Below, piece after piece: positions 48,980-61,082 of a DNA stretch of 64,000 bases; the first letter of the stretch is position 1; every line of letters begins with the position of its first letter. Location: NCBI GenBank assembly GCA_008931825.1, contig QXVZ01001034.1, positions 434,001 through 498,000 on the forward strand. The letters run 5' to 3'. The notes under the pieces were generated by a model. It did not search any database. It saw only the letters and a program-made list of their open reading frames with translations, and had not been told where the DNA came from. Position numbers and translations under genes: made by a program. The DNA is from Phallusia fumigata. Its lineage: Eukaryota > Chordata > Ascidiacea > Phlebobranchia > Ascidiidae.

Positions 48980-51900
48980 ATGGATAAACGTATTTTGTCT
49001 CTAGTGCTCTTAGCTCTTCTCAATTGCAACGTTTGTAAGGCAACCCCGTCTGTCGAGGCAAGTTTGTTTAGGCTGTTTTTGTTTTCAAATCATTGCAGTG
49101 CTCAACACTAATTCGCCATTTTGCTTGCTTTGCGATTCTGCAGTGCAACAATCGTGGTTATTTCGCATGAAACTGAAGAAAATAGATTTGCGCGAAATGC
49201 GTCTATTGCGTTGGGACCATGTCAGTTTCATTTGCTGAGTAAAATAAATTATAGCGACACGTTAGAGCATGACAACAATCACCACGATGGAGATATCTGC
49301 GCAACGTTAGGACGTTAATTATAGGGCGATGAAAAAAATGGAGGACACAATTAATTGGTCGAAGGCTCGTTTAAAGGGCGTTATATGACGGGGACTCACA
49401 AGAAAGTAAGGTTGGGCGCATTGTGAGAAATTTACCCAAAGATAAGTTGGTTAAAAACCGCTTTTAGCCACACAAAGTTTACCATACTTGCAAACCGACT
49501 TCAGGTGAGTGGCTAACTCAAATTTGAATCAGTATGAGTCTTTTCGTCGCATGTGACTCCACTCAAGTCAAGTCTTCGAACAACCTGGAGCTTTGCGGAC
49601 TGCAGTCGAGTCCCTTGCTCACCGGAACTAGTTACATCGTAGGTATTATAAGGCCAGGTAGTAAAAACTGCTGCTTTCATTTTTTAGCCAAACACCGAAA
49701 TCGATGACGCGACCCTCGCAAGTCTTTTCCGGAGCAAAACTGGCGCAGTAGAAGAGATTTCCGAGAACCAGATGGAACGTGAGTTGTCGCTGCTTCACAA
49801 TCTGACAATTCGAAACGAGACCGAATACGAGATGCTGAAACAAATGTACTTGTCGTGGTACAACGAATCTGCCAAAGATACAAGAACTGGATTCTTTCTA
49901 TTGACCGATGAGGTGACATGCGTTTGGTTTGGTTTAACTTTTTTTGAAAGCATTTCCCAATCAAGTGATGTGGCGTACGAAACTTTGTACTGTTTTTGTT
50001 GACGTTCAGAAGGCGAGACAACATTAATACGATGTTATAATTCCCAATTGAGGTAAATCGAAAAGACGTTTTATGACTGTGGTACACCAGAAATGTTTAC
50101 AAATTTCTTTTAAAACAAACAACTTTGGTGCACGCATATCATACACTGTAAACATAATGCAAATTTTTTAGCTACGATTCGCGTGTTAAAAAGCAACAGT
50201 AATCGTTTTTAAAATAATTAAAACCTCAGTACCTTGGTGGCGATAGGCATATTTCAGTTATTTGGAATGTGTTATTCTGAATTGTTGCGAATATAACTGC
50301 ACATTGGGAATAACCTTATAATCGGCAAGTTATGGTAACAGGTTATTGACAAGGACACTTCAAATTTGACCTGGTGTTTTTTTCGGTGAAAAAAGGATTT
50401 CCACCCTGCACTGAAGTGGCCTTCGATACCTCGCACCGAGTTTGCCAAGAGCTGGATGGCGGAGGAACTATTAGGACCTCCGGTGAAAAAAGGGCTATGG
50501 GCATACTACGCCGGAAAAAACATGTGCTGTAGGTAGGTCAACAACAGGTGCAAGGGTTACTGACGATTCTTGTGTGAAACAAAACAAAATGAAAGTTAAG
50601 TGACAATGTTCCTACTCAGTCGATACGAATATGTAACTTTTGTTATCGTAACATAAATTGCCAAACTTGAGAGATCGCACTATAATTATTAGATTAAAAA
50701 GGTGGAACACTAACAAACAAATTTGCTTAGAAGTGTTCTCAACAGACTAATGTTTTGTAGTTGTATGTTTTTATGTCTTGGTTGGGTCATGGGCGCCGGC
50801 AGACAATTTTCCAAGAGGGGGCAAATTCACTCTTTTTCATTTATAAGATTTTTGATAGAACATATGCTACATGTATGTTCTACATATTCTACATATATCG
50901 GAATTTCAGACAAGCCCCCCCTTTCCCCTACGTGCCGGCGCCCATGCCTTGGAAATAGCTGGAGCCGAGTAAAACTGTTTCCTTTTTTTGTTGATTAGGA
51001 AACTGAAGGCCATTGAACCTGAAGGATTAAAAATTGTTCTTCGTGTCGTTGAATCCTGTTGGACGATCTATCGCTACGAACTAAAGAATTGTAATTCGAA
51101 TTTCTGCACAGGTACAGCACAATAAAAAACCTGAATTTAGGCCAATAACAGGTTACCCTAAAATGGTAAATTGGGCCAAATAAATGGCAAAGTGCTTAAA
51201 GTAGTGCCTACATTTTTATGTACATTTTTAAGTCCCTCAAAACTCTTTGGTCTCTTGACTGTAACGCATATTGTGGGAAATTTTGGAGTCTTGCCAGCAT
51301 GCATCATTTTTTATCAGTGGTTCCCAACCTTTTTCTGATGATTAAATACGACAAGATTAGCCTACCTTATGCAAATCTGCAATTTGCAACAAGCAGAGGG
51401 ATATTAAGCAAGATAAAACAGAAATACAGGAGTTTATAACCAGAACCGGGTGTAATAGCAAATGCTATGGAGATTAATTTTGTGAAAGAAAAACAGGAGG
51501 TTTTCGCGTAACACAAGGACGTCCTACCACTGGCTGGGAACCACTGTTATAGAGGTACCGCCAACTGTTAAGTTCTATATGTTTTTGCAGATTGCAGGGA
51601 CTTTTCGGTCGCGTGCAGTCAGTGGTTTTGTCGGAACCGGAGAGATTTTTAAGTTTTTGCCTGTTATGTCAAGATTACAAAATCACCCACTTTCCAATTT
51701 CTTTTTTAGGTATCGAATGTTCCAGTGCGGCAGGACTTGCGGACAATGCCCAACCAAAGGTTTTCTTTTTTAAACAACTTCTGCTTTGAGTAACCGATAC
51801 ATTAGAAATAGCCAGACATATGCTAAAAGTTAACTATAGGTTGTGCAAAGTTTGTTTCTTTTTAATAACACGTTAAACAACTCCATATACTGGATGTAAG

Positions 51901-53191
51901 CAGCTGCATGTGATTCTGAGTCTGGCGTATGGTGGCTACCAGCGCCTGCGGTCTCCAAGAGCAATGTATAGTTTTGCAAATCAAATGATAACAGATTTAC
52001 GTTCAAGGACCCTGGGTTACTCATTTTGAGCCCCTTTATCATACTACGAGAATTTTCACCAATAACCATCAGTAAAACTATTTTCACAAGTTTTTTCCAA
52101 CTTGCGCTATTGTCATTTGAGATACAAAACGAAACTCTGCTCGTTTGGGAACAGTACAAGTATTGTCATTGAACCAATGTGTCGTAGAGCGCCGACTACT
52201 CAAAGGACCACCACGGCTGCAAAACATCGACGTATACGTGAGAGATGATCGCCAGCTGCCGAAGCAATACCGCTTTATGTTGCGGCCCGAATCAGCAGAC
52301 CTGCCATGGTACTCTGCTACAAAGTGCTCTAGCGAACTGTGTTCGTTTTCACTCTACACTAAGTAAGTTCCTGGTTTGGTATTTTAGCTCCTTATTACTG
52401 TGATATTATGCGTGTTACTAGAAACTGTTGTTGCTGGCGCCAAGCGTATGAGGAAATACAATACAAATGATTGGGTTCTCAAGAATGTAAACCAATGATA
52501 CTTTTCGGATCTCAAAATTTCCAATCCTATCGTATTTAATCTTATGCCATTCTGTTTCAATTGCTTGTGTCAACATGAATATCATAAAGATAATTTCAAC
52601 ATTTCCGAATTCGATACAGGCCTTACAAACAGTTCAAGATGCCGTTGAACTTTTGCCTAACCGGAACTGGTGAAAACGTAAAGAGCATGATTTCAAAGAA
52701 AAGGTGCTCTGGAGGTCTGTGAACCATTTTTCATCTTTATTGCAGTAAATAACATCATAAGCATGCACATATTAAACTTATTTTTGATTCTATTCTGCAT
52801 GAGATCAACTTTTTAATCCCATTATCCAATTAAATGCATTTTGGTTTCTAATTCTACGAAATCTGAAACTGTGCGTGGTATGTTAGGCATGTAGTCGATT
52901 ATACAAGATTGACTGTACCACCAGTTGTCCACAAAGATCTTAAGTTACCGTAATTTTCTAACAGCATCGAGCGTTTTGTTTTTAACAATGACTGCATTCG
53001 CAGCTTGGAGATATGACTTCAGGCTTTACGGCTCCAAAAGTCGGGTTCCCAAATCAACGGATCTTTATGTCAGCAACCCTGGCAGGTTTCCGTGGACGTC
53101 ACGAATAGCTCGTAAAGATTCGTCGTGTTGCGGCTACACCAAACGGACCTGGTCATTTTATGCGCCAGGTCAAGTGCAAGTATCGAGCTAA
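48980..53191 (+). CDS. Secreted ShKT/PW-module protein, gene 5 (changed ShKT donor)
   Basis: Nine exons by comparison with gene 6: 48980-49057, 49688-49912, 50396-50532, 50999-51111, 51591-51648, 51710-51759, 52188-52362, 52620-52714, 53004-53191; 372 residues if all are joined. Signal peptide (MDKRILSLVLLALLNCNVC), a helical segment with three N-glycosylation sequons (NLT, NET, NES), a Cys segment (WPSIPRTEF..., VLRVVESCWTIYRYELKNC), ShKT halves (DCRDFSVAC / FQCGRTCGQC), PW module 1 (YRFMLRP...LPWYSAT), Cys strand (FKMPLNFC...KKRC), PW module 2 (DFRLYGSKS...FPWTSR...CCGY), stop. Intron 1 has a GC donor. Exon 5 ends in TTAAGT where gene 6 has GTAAGT, and reading on meets TAA at once, giving ~204 residues without the PW modules. 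It may therefore be a truncated gene, a pseudogene, or use a rare splice. There is no CAP part. Confidence 0.75.
49250..49440 (+). repeat. Dispersed repeat in intron 1 of gene 5
   Basis: Left part matches 6165-6290 (TGCGCAACGTTAGGACGTTA) and right part matches 23760-23815 (CGTTATATGACGGGGACTC), suggesting one element type present in several broken copies. It is absent from intron 1 of gene 6. Confidence 0.45.
50786..50946. mobile_element. 161-bp MITE with perfect GC-rich inverted ends
   Basis: Ends CATGGGCGCCGGCA and TGCCGGCGCCCATG are a perfect 14-bp inverted repeat around an AT-rich core with short direct repeats (ACATATGCTACATGTATGTT). It lies in intron 3 of gene 5 and is absent from gene 6. 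No clear target duplication. Confidence 0.7.
51315..51546 (+). mobile_element. hAT-like MITE in intron 4 of gene 5
   Basis: Ends CAGTGGTTCCCAACC and GGCTGGGAACCACTG; 232 bp. The matching intron of gene 7 carries the same element in the same orientation relative to the gene (63069-63224), while gene 6 lacks it. This dates the insertion before the gene 5/7 split. Confidence 0.75.
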
Positions 53192-53335
53192 ACCAACGGA
53201 CTTAGCCTACCTACCTGAAGACTGGAAACGAAAACGAAACTGATTTTCGGAACGTTTTTTATTTTTTAATAACTTTGTGATACCGTTACTAAACTAAAAT
53301 TAGTAGTACTAACCTGTGCTCATTAATGTCTGAAA

Positions 53336-53341
53336 AATAAA
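53336..53341 (+). terminator. Poly(A) signal of gene 5
   Basis: AATAAA 145 bases after the stop codon at 53191. The matching place after gene 6 (59998-60003) reads AATATA. Confidence 0.5.
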
Positions 53342-54479
53342 CTGCCACAAGAGTTTTTGTATTTCATTCTGATGGGGAGTGGGGGTCAGCGAGTTTGGGG
53401 TTTTCAGCAACAATTATAACACGCTGTTGAAACATAATGTAAACAACATCACTAAATGTAACAAAACTCTAGACGAACTGGAATAGATAGAGATAGGAAA
53501 AGCCATCCATTTTGTGATTATATATTAATTACACAAAGTCAAACAACATTTAGCATTTAAGCATGTTTGGCGTGACGACAATTAAGTTTTGGTTTTATAA
53601 TAAATGCCAAGTTCAGTCTAAGTTTATATTTATTTTATTACGTTTGACAAGAGACTGTAATAAAAGTTTTAAAAAACATGGTAATCTGTAAAATCGAAAA
53701 ACATATTTCTGGCCTTTGAAGTGTAGGTTTCAACTTTTGTAAAACTACTACGTGACCAACGGTCGTCATTGCAGCACGTAGTGTAATTACTTTGCACATA
53801 ATTTTTGTTTTGCCGGGGTGACAGTGAGTACGAGGGACGTAACCATATACAAATCCTTATGCATGTGGTATTTGTAGAGCCAAAAAATGAATCACTCAAC
53901 TTAAAAACAATGATTAGATCCGGCAAACGCGAATCAAACTGTTTATGATTACTCTCGATCATCTGCATACAGATAGGAACTTTAGGATTTTTTAGTAGAG
54001 GGGCAGAAGAACATAAAAAATAGTGGTTTAATGAATTAATAGTGGTTTAATGATTCTCAATATCATGTCCTAGAGATGCTGAATCAAATTGAACGAATTC
54101 GTAAAATCAAGACACGTACGGAAAGTGATTTATGAAACAAAGCATAAAACCAAACCATTTAGGGTAAATTAACCGATACTGTGTAGGAAAGTATCGGGTC
54201 ACGCGAAATCTAATCAACGTGTCTGGAAATAATTAAATGTAAATGGAGTTATGTGTCAACTGCTAAAATTTTTACTTTGTGCAGTCGAAGTAACAAAAAA
54301 CTGTTTTAGTGTAATTCATTAAAACATGAACCAACTTCTAGCCTTTTGAATATGCGTTGGTTTGTCATACATCCACGACTAAAAAGACCACCAGATATTT
54401 CGCCCCGGGCGCTCAAAGGCGTAATATCCCTGCAGTTTTCTTGTCTTATATTCTCATATTAGCATTGTGTAAAGTGCTT

Positions 54480-54770
54480 TAGTTTTTTTTTCTCGCTTGC
54501 AGTACACTAGACTTATAAAAAGCAAAAAAAAATTCCCATACCTTTGAGTGGGTTTAAGAACTCACAAGCAGTAAACGTCCCAAAGAAAAGTTTCTTTTCC
54601 AAGAATGACATTACCATACAACTTTGCGGCAGGGTGAACTTGTGTACAAAGGAAGACTAAGTTATACAGTTCGTGTTTAAGCGACCGCGAGGCACAAAAT
54701 ATATGCAAAGCAAATGACACCTGGTGTTTATTTTCCAAACGAAATGCAAATGTTATGAGTCAGAAAACCA
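54480..54770 (+). promoter_or_regulatory. Far-upstream block duplicated before gene 6
   Basis: Counterpart of 47785-48115. The left limit of similarity at ~54480 gives the duplication breakpoint. Non-coding. Confidence 0.5.
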
Positions 54771-55119
54771 AACCTGAATCTGCATTGAAGATTTCTATTG
54801 CTGTCAATTATTTGACGTCATGACCAGTAGTTTGTTAAAATTTTTAATAAATTACTGATTCTGGACTTAAAGGCATATAACTGCAGTGGTTTAATTTGGT
54901 TGATTATAAATCTAGGCTATAAGTAATGTTTTTTAGTAGGTTTTGTGAAAATTAGCATTGTAGTTGTGAGAAAACTACAACTAGAGTATCTTAGCATTTA
55001 TAGGAAAAGTGGCAATAACGTTTATCTTAACGTGTTTATAATGGAACAAATGCAAGGACTTTAGGTTTGTTTTTAACATCGTTAAATAAAGCCATGGGAT
55101 ACATTGAAAACGATGTTAT

Positions 55120-55300
55120 CACTAACTTTTGGAACAGCTTTTATAATGACGGCCTGGGGCAGTGCAACGGTATGATTCAGAAATTAGCATATTGCAAAAA
55201 CAACATTTCCTCGCGTGAAAAAACTGTACAGCGTAATAAAAGCTCGGACGCAGCAGCAGCGTTCATTTTAACTTTTGTCGGATCTTTGAGGATTGTGATT
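55120..55300 (+). promoter_or_regulatory. Proximal upstream block of gene 6
   Basis: Counterpart of 48531-48710, with a TATA-like AATAAAAGC near 55232. It lies 280-460 bases before the start codon of gene 6. It is as similar between copies as the exons are. Confidence 0.5.
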
Positions 55301-55581
55301 TCGGAAATAACGAATTTGTTTTAAAGAGGTTTAATATTTTTTTGTTAAGTTTGGCTTTGTGTTTGGTCCAAAAATTGTTAAAGCATTTTAAATCTAACGC
55401 ATCTACGGCGTTTATGTACTTTCGTAAATAGAAACAACGAATATATAGAATAAAATCCAAACACCACAACTCAACGAAAGTGAAAAATTGATATAGAACT
55501 AAATTTTCATGAAGGCATTTTAAAAACACCAGTTATAAAATTAAATGTTTATTTTTATAAAATAACTTCAAGGTCTGTGTT

Positions 55582-58500
55582 ATGGATGAACGTATTTTGT
55601 ACCTCGTGCTGTCAGCTTTTGTTACTTGCAACGTTTGTAAGGCAATCCCATTTGCCGGGGTAAGCTTGTTTAGGCGGCTGTTTTTTATTCTAAACATCGG
55701 AGTGCAAAACGCTGGTCCGCTATTTTGCTTGCTTTGCGATCCAGCAGTTTAACAATCGTTTTTGCTTTGCACAAAACTGATTTAACAAAATTAATTTGCA
55801 CGAAAAGCGTTGATTTACGCGAAGATAAATTGTTTAAGACTCGTAGCCCCACAAAGCTCAAATTTTGAGAATCAGTTTGAGTCTTTTTGTGGCATATGTG
55901 ACTCGAGTCAAGTCAAGTCTTCGGAAAACTGTGACTTCAATTGACTGCAGTCGAGTCTCCTACTCACCGGAATCGATTACTAGGTATCAAATAGTCAGAT
56001 AATAAAGCTGCTGCTTTCATTTTTAGTCAACCGGAGCCGATGCGACCCTGGAAAGTCTTTTCCGGAGCAAAACTGGCGGAGTAGAAGAGATTTCCGAGAA
56101 CCAGATGGAACGCGATTTGTCGTTGCTTCACAATCTGACAATTCAAAACGAGACCGAATACGAGATGCTGAAACAAGTGTACTTGTCATGGTACAACGAA
56201 TCTGCCGAGGATTCGGGAGCTGGATTCTTTCTGTTGACCGATGAGGTTTGGTTTGATTTTTACTCTCAAAAACACTTGCTAGGAATGTAATGTGGCGCGT
56301 GAAATACGTTTGTACTTTTCTTTAATGCGAAAGTAGTGCAAACCGAAAATACCTAACTGAGGTTCAATAGATGTGTTATAAATATGGTACACCATAATTG
56401 TTCAAAGTTAAACAAAGTACTTACGTGCACAAATCTGCTGCAAATATGTAGCGCAAATTTTCGTTCAAGATTCTTGTGTTCAATCGATGTGTTCAATGGC
56501 TAAAACAATTAAAACTTGCCCCGGCAATAAAGCATGTTTTCGGATACAAAATAAGTGTTAGTTATAATTGGATGAATAACTAGGCATTGTAAGTAACCTT
56601 CTGCAAAAACGGACTGCTGCTGCGGAATTATCAAATATTCTTTTAAGTTAACTAAGGTGGTAATTTATTTCGGTGAAAAAAAAGAACTTCCACCCTGCAC
56701 TGAAGTGGCCTTCGATGCCTCGCTCCGAGTTTGCCAAGAGCTGGATTGCGAAGGAGCTACTGACACCTTCGGTGAAAAGAGTAAAACGAGCAGCAATACC
56801 CGCTTTTAAAGCGACTCGGAAAGCATATTACACCAAAGAAAACATGTGCTGTAGGTACGTCAACAACGGTGTAAACCAATGCCAACTTGAAAAATATTAA
56901 ATATCGTTTAATGAATTACTGAGATGCAGAGATCAAGCTTTTGGTTGATTCAATTTTAGAAAATACATTGTTGCGGGATTTTGAATAATTTTTTTTTTGT
57001 TTTCTGACAGTACCAAGGCATGTGCTGAACGAAACTAGATATTTTTTCTGTAAACAGCTTGGTTTTCCGACTTAAACTGGAATTTATTTTCACAAGTTTA
57101 TAATACACAAACACAATGAATTTTCCGTTTTTCTAATTAGGAGAATGAAGTTTCTGGAACCTGGGGGTTTGAAAATTGTTCCCAATGACTTGATATCCTG
57201 TTACAACATTGTCTACTACATTTTAACGAGATGTAATTCCAATTTCTGCACAGGTACAGCACAAAAAAAACATATGTACAGAAAACGTGTTTCTATAATG
57301 TGGTAAAGTGGGGAAAGTAGTGTCATTTTACTGACGGAATATGAACACAAAACATTTTATTGACGTGCTATAAACATAAACTCTGATCCCACAAGACCAT
57401 TTGTTCCTTTAAAAACACTCATTTTACGTTTTTGTTCGTTTGTTTGTTTCATTTTTGTCCTCGGGATTCTGAACAACGCCTGCATGCGTTATGCTCCCAA
57501 TGAGCCCTACGTAGAGCTACCTGCATTATTGTAGACCCGTTGGTTCATTTTTTATTTGATGTTTTCGAGTTTTTGAGACGGTAACTTCGAATTGGGCTAA
57601 CCTATCGGGTTCGCTTGGTTGGGGCAATGCCGTTTAAGTTTCTTGCATTGGGAAACACAAGTGACGGAGACAGAATTAGAACCGATAACCTTTCGAACAC
57701 AAGGCAGTCGCATTATTTCACTGCTCGACTATCTTTGCTTTTTCAATGTTCACGCATGTATTGTACCAAGCTGACATTTTAGAGAAACAGCCTACAATTT
57801 CGCAGTTACCTTCTTATACTTGCCGTTTTGCAGACTGCAAGGATTTCGACGAAGAGTGGTGTGCCCCGTGGGTTTGTCACAATAGGCAAATTTGGTAAGT
57901 TTATTGTCTGTTATGTCCAGACTTCAAATCACCCAATTTTTATTTTCGTTTGTAGGTATCGAATGTACACGTGTGGCAAGACGTGTGGACAATGCCCAAA
58001 GCCAACCGAAGGTAAAGAAAGTTTATTTTCTAGCTGAATGGGTCTTTTAAACAACTCCATATACGACATGTAAGCATTTAAAACCTTTTCTAATGGCGCA
58101 TTGAAGGCTACCAACGTCTGACAAGAGCAATGCATGGTTATGCAAAACCTATTGTAACAGATGGAGGACTTACGTTAAAAGACCTAATTTATGAGCCCCC
58201 TCCCATCTTCCTATTAAAATACAAGGATGTGTGCGAAGAAATGCACAGTTTTCCACAAACAGCTATTTTTTTTATCCCCACGCATTTTTAACCTTTGCCT
58301 TAGTCATTTGGGATAAGAAACTCTGTACGTTCAAGTACAGAGTTAACATGCCATTGCACCAGAATCTCTTTGATTAAATGCTGCAAACAGTTTGTCTTTG
58401 CGGAACGAACAATGTTTAGGAGATAAACAAAACTTATAATGTTCCCATTTTCATCTTGTCAACGCAAACTCCATAGCGCTTTAGTTTCTACTGCAACCAT

Positions 58501-59849
58501 TGTAGCAATGTATCACAGAGCCAAAAATAGAAGAAGAGGAAGAAGAAGAAGAACCACCACCAACGCAAACCGTCGACATTTACATCAGACATGTTCATCT
58601 GCAGCCGAAGCAATACCGATTTATAAAGCGACCCAACTCTGTGGGCCTTCCGTGGTACTCCGCTACAAGAACATCTAAAGAACTGTGCTCTTTTTCTTTG
58701 TACACCGAGTAAGTTTCTATGTTGGTAATATCGAGTTGTGTTTGCTTGGGGAGAGAAATCGTAGCGACACAGTAAAACAATCAACAAGCCGCGGAAGCAG
58801 TAATGTCTGTGCATTCTCTTTTCAACATTGCAAAATTTGATGCAGGCCCTACAAGCAGTTCAAGATGCCATTGTACTTTTGCCTAGCCGGAAGCGGTGTG
58901 TACATAAAAAGCATGATTTCAAAGACAAAGTGTTCTAGAGGTTTGTAAATCTATTTTCTTTTTTAGCATTAAGTAGCGTTATAAGCGTGTATCATTAAAC
59001 GTTCTGAATGGAATTGTTGAACAGTCGATTCCAGGCCAAGTTTTTTTGTGACCGTACGTTTTTGTGACGGTTAACAGCATTAAAAGCTATAAAAAACATG
59101 AAAGTTGAAAGAAGTATAACGCGTGCATTCAGTGCATAGTAATATAAGCTATGGTTTACTATTTTTTGTAAGTTTCTATTCTTTAAACATCTACTAAGGA
59201 TGTTCAAAGAAGAATCTCGAACCGGTCCAAAATTTGCGTTTATATTTAATATTCTAAAACAGTCATATTTTATCCACAATGGCGTTTAAACACCCGCAAT
59301 TTGTCCGCATTTCTTGTAATACCGACATTTCCTAATGCAACAGCGCAATTTGTTTCATTATTAAGATAATTGTAGGTTCTGCATGATTTTAAATTCTTTG
59401 AAAACCTGAAACTCTATTTTGTTGGTATAGGCCTTCAGCCGAGTAAAAACAAAGACAGGCTGTGCAGTTAGCTATAAAGTCTTTCAATACCAGCAACTTC
59501 TAACAGCACGTTGCGTGTTGTTTTTCACTAAAAATTTTCATTTGAGTGACTTTTTACACTTTTTCTAATTCCTAAGACAATTTTTTCCCGGACAAAAACG
59601 TAACAAAATCTCGGAGTCCCCGAAAACAATCTCTATTTTTCACTATTGATTGAATCCACAGGATGGAGTCAAGACTTTATGCTTTATGCTTCGGATGACT
59701 GGGATATCAACTCAACTGCTATCCGCGTCAGCAACCGGGGGAAATCCCCGTGGACGTCACGAATAACCACTGCCGCATTCCCGTGCTGCGGTTATACGCA
59801 AGGGACGTGGATATTTTTTGTACCAGGTCGAGTGAAATCATCGCGTTGA
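55582..59849 (+). CDS. Secreted ShKT/PW-module protein, gene 6 (intact)
   Basis: Predicted secreted protein of 389 residues with nine exons: 55582-55659, 56027-56245, 56685-56854, 57141-57253, 57834-57894, 57956-58011, 58519-58708, 58846-58940, 59662-59849; all donors are GT and all phases agree. Order: signal peptide (MDERILYLVLSAFVTCNVC), helical segment with NLT/NET/NES sequons, Cys segment (WPSMPRSEF..., SNFC), ShKT (DCKDFDEEWC...YTCGKTCGQC, six Cys), an acidic run of eight Glu then PPP, PW module 1 (VDIYIRHVH...YRFIKRP...LPWYSAT), Cys strand (FKMPLYFC...KTKC), PW module 2 (DFMLYASDD...SPWTSRI...CCGY), stop soon after FFVPGR. It is tandem to gene 5 and shares its upstream blocks. ShKT domains block K+ channels in some venoms but are common in ordinary secreted proteins, so no activity is claimed. 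Confidence 0.87.
57460..57725 (-). mobile_element. tRNA-derived SINE in intron 4 of gene 6
   Basis: On the minus strand a tRNA-like head with a B-box-like string (GGTTCTAATTCTGTCTCC) is followed by a body shared with 60330-60622 (AAGAAACTT..., GGTTAGCCC-type strings, CGCATGCAGGCG). Non-autonomous, with no reading frame of its own. Confidence 0.6.
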
Positions 59850-61082
59850 ACCAGCTGACTTGCCTTAGGACTGGAAACGAAAACGGAACTGATTTTCGGA
59901 ACTGTTTTTTTTACTAACTGCCTGTCACCGTTGGTAACCTAACATATACCGTTGCTGACTTTGTGATACCGTACTAAATCAAAAATGTAGCCTTGAAAAT
60001 ATAAACTACCACAAAAGTTTGTGCACGTCTTTTTCAGCAGGGTATAAAAAAGTAAGCGGGATTTCTGGCTTTCAACTTAAGAACACAAGTACATAACACT
60101 GCTAAATCGTAGCACAAACAACCCTACTACAAGCGTTTAAACTGCGATAGACCGAACAACGGTAGGCTAATAGCGTAGCCAGCCCAATTTTGGGGTGGCT
60201 AAGTGACCTAACTTACTGTACAACTTGGAGACTTATTCCAGGGATAGCTCACCTTAATGTCCTATTTCGAAATTTGGGGAGGTATGGCTCACTTTGGCTC
60301 TGTGCAGTGCCATCCAGCGACGCGACCGTGCAATTTAACTTGAGTCTGTTCTCGGTGGGGGGAACATCGCCTGCATGCGTTTTGCTCACATTAAATTCTC
60401 CGTCGAGCTACTTGCCTCATTGCAGTTCCGTTGCATCATTTTTTGTTCATTTTTTCGATTTTTTGAATTTGGTGACTTCAATTTGGGTTACCCCATCGGA
60501 TTATGCTGGTTTGAACCAATACCGCAAGTTTCTTGCTCAGGATAACACAAGTGGCTGAGACAGGATTCCAACCCACAACCTTGCGAGCATAAGGCAGTCG
60601 CGCTAACCAGTGTCGGATGAACTCGACAACCACAAATTTATCCATGTTCTTTTCTTAAAGTTTCATGTTAAACGTAATGAACTAAAAGTTGACTGTGGCT
60701 GAAATTGGCGTTCAATTTTAAACCGAAATTTTATCGTCACGCCAAATAAGTGAAAATGCAAAATATAAGCTAATTGGAACTAGCACAATCATAATGTATT
60801 TTGAACATTGAAGAGCTTGTCCTATTTTTATCAGATTAAATTCGTCTACAGTTTTAAAACGTGTAGTGGTTTTGTTTTCCACGTGTTACTATAAAAGCCT
60901 CAAGTTCCGCCTATGCTTCATACACTGCTAAAAAACTACAAAAACTTTTGTAGCATTGTATTTTCCGGGTTTTTAAGAGTTTTTGTTAGTAACGGTATCA
61001 CAAAGTTAATAAAACATAGAACAAAGTTCCGAAAATCAGCTCCGTTTTCGTTTCCAGTCCCCATGAAGGCAAATCCGTTGGT
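59850..61082. other. Spacer between convergent genes 6 and 7
   Basis: Gene 6 3' region to ~60020, a SINE at 60330-60622, and the gene 7 3' region from ~60958. No coding exon found. The two genes converge here. Confidence 0.55.
60330..60622 (-). mobile_element. tRNA-derived SINE
   Basis: On the minus strand: GGTTAGCGCGACTG, then B box GGGTTGGAATCC, then CTTGTGTTATCC and GAGCAAGAAACTTGCGGT, a typical tRNA head and leader, followed by a body matching the copy at 57460-57725. Copies differ at many sites, so it is not recent. Confidence 0.65.

Larger units (their letters stand above)
53192..55581. other. Spacer between tandem genes 5 and 6
   Basis: Gene 5 3' region to about 53355 is matched after gene 6 (to ~60020). 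A minus-strand open frame at 53669-53968 shows no convincing family. From ~54480 the duplicated upstream region of gene 6 begins. Confidence 0.5.

Noticed and set aside
51830-52159. 109-codon minus-strand frame in intron 6 of gene 5
   Set aside because: It is antisense to a duplicated intron; the gene 6 counterpart keeps only a short piece, as expected of shared intron sequence.
55067-55324. 85-codon frame upstream of gene 6 as a coding exon
   Set aside because: The matching block upstream of gene 5 is very similar in DNA but loses this frame, so the conservation is better explained by control or untranslated sequence.
60535-60622. True tRNA gene
   Set aside because: Only a tRNA-like head with a B box is present, followed by a SINE body shared with 57460-57725. 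No full cloverleaf.
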